40,828 nt of DNA. Origin: Lachnospiraceae bacterium (GTDB lineage: Bacteria > Bacillota > Clostridia > Lachnospirales > Lachnospiraceae). Shown in pieces: positions 40,675 to 40,828 of the stretch. The notes under the pieces were generated by a model. That model searched no databases, was not told where the DNA came from, and saw nothing but the letters and a program-made list of their open reading frames with translations. The translations under genes were made by a program, and so were the position numbers. How positions within the stretch are numbered: position 1 is the first letter of the stretch; each line of letters opens with the position of its first letter. The stretch is from the NCBI GenBank assembly GCA_022510725.1, contig JAFLSW010000020.1:1-40828 (forward strand). The letters are read 5' to 3'.

Positions 40675-40727
40675 AAAAATAAAAGAGAAATTTTACATTT
40701 TTTCATAAAAATACACTTTCATTTACT

Positions 40728-40756
40728 AAAAAACGGAAATCCTTATAAGATTTCCG
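40728..40756 (-). terminator. Terminator after tRNA-Lys
   Basis: CGGAAATC (40734-40741) pairs with GATTTCCG (40749-40756) over a 7-base loop, followed on the minus strand by six T bases. It lies 17 bases beyond the 3' end of the tRNA. Confidence 0.85.
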
Positions 40757-40773
40757 CAATAACATTCATGAAA

Positions 40774-40828
40774 TGAGCCACCGGGGACTCGAACCCCGGA
40801 CAACTTGATTAAAAGTCAAGTGCTCTAC
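40774..40828 (-). tRNA. tRNA-Lys (anticodon UUU), 5' end cut by window edge
   Basis: On the minus strand the anticodon arm reads CTTGA-CTTTTAA-TCAAG, giving anticodon TTT. The T arm (CCGGG-GTTCGAG-TCCCCGG region) and the 3' acceptor strand GGCTC plus discriminator A are present. CCA is not encoded. The D arm and the 5' acceptor strand lie outside the window. Confidence 0.93.

Overview
The window looks like a chromosomal segment of a spore-forming Clostridia, most likely a Lachnospiraceae member. The basis is the moderate GC content, strong AGGAGG-type ribosome binding sites, spore-maturation genes spmA and spmB, a FabT-type MarR regulator with a type II fatty acid cluster, and a rearranged version of the Bacillus yaaO-yabC gene order. 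This is inference from gene content, not from a marker-gene alignment. Nearly all genes lie on the minus strand. The exceptions are a DUF885 gene, a DUF4157/M91-like gene and a DHH phosphoesterase gene. No stretch longer than about 300 bases lacks a gene; the largest gap is about 200 bases, near 40.0 kb.

Layout (minus-strand genes are read right to left). 0-0.5 kb: N-terminal part of a sugar ABC transporter ATPase. 0.6-4.5 kb: a compact GNAT / HD-GYP / DUF624 / diguanylate cyclase operon, so enzymes that make and break c-di-GMP are together. 4.5-9.5 kb: D-2-hydroxyacid dehydrogenase, secreted DUF1002 protein, alpha/beta hydrolase, metG. 9.7-11.5 kb: DUF885 protein (plus strand). 11.6-14.1 kb: FabT-like repressor, NdpA-like nucleoid protein, AEC transporter. 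14.2-22.3 kb: spmA and spmB, split by about 7 kb that carries an uncharacterised radical-SAM DNA repair/modification pair (TIGR03916/TIGR03915) and a MecI repressor with two tandem BlaR1-like M56 sensors. 22.5-24.9 kb: a plus-strand DUF4157 protein with a second, M91-like zinc motif, next to the 3' remnant of an Ig-domain protein. 25-26.3 kb: GH32 sucrase. 26.5-27.4 kb: DHH phosphoesterase. 27.5-32.3 kb: fabH-fabZ-fabF-fabG-fabD-acpP. 32.4-39.9 kb: rsmI, trmN6, ricT, holB, yaaR, guanylate-kinase-like, pyk and an Orn/Lys/Arg-type decarboxylase. 40.1-40.8 kb: a lipoprotein and a cut tRNA-Lys.

The main regulatory readings come directly from the DNA. (1) The promoter of the radical-SAM repair gene holds a near-consensus Gram-positive LexA/SOS box exactly between -35 and -10, and its -10 lies 6 nt from the start codon. 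It therefore looks SOS-controlled and leaderless. (2) Two TTTGA-N3-TCAAA palindromes matching the FabT operator lie upstream of acpP (touching a near-perfect promoter) and upstream of fabD. The FabT-like gene itself is 15-20 kb away. (3) The mecI-blaR-blaR operon begins with a promoter covered by nested palindromes. Neither BlaR-like sensor shows a penicillin-binding domain.

Best candidates for something undescribed: the DUF4157 + M91-like double-metallopeptidase protein with no secretion or injection genes nearby, the SOS-box-controlled TIGR03916/TIGR03915 pair, and the one-repressor/two-sensor M56 module with unfamiliar sensor domains.
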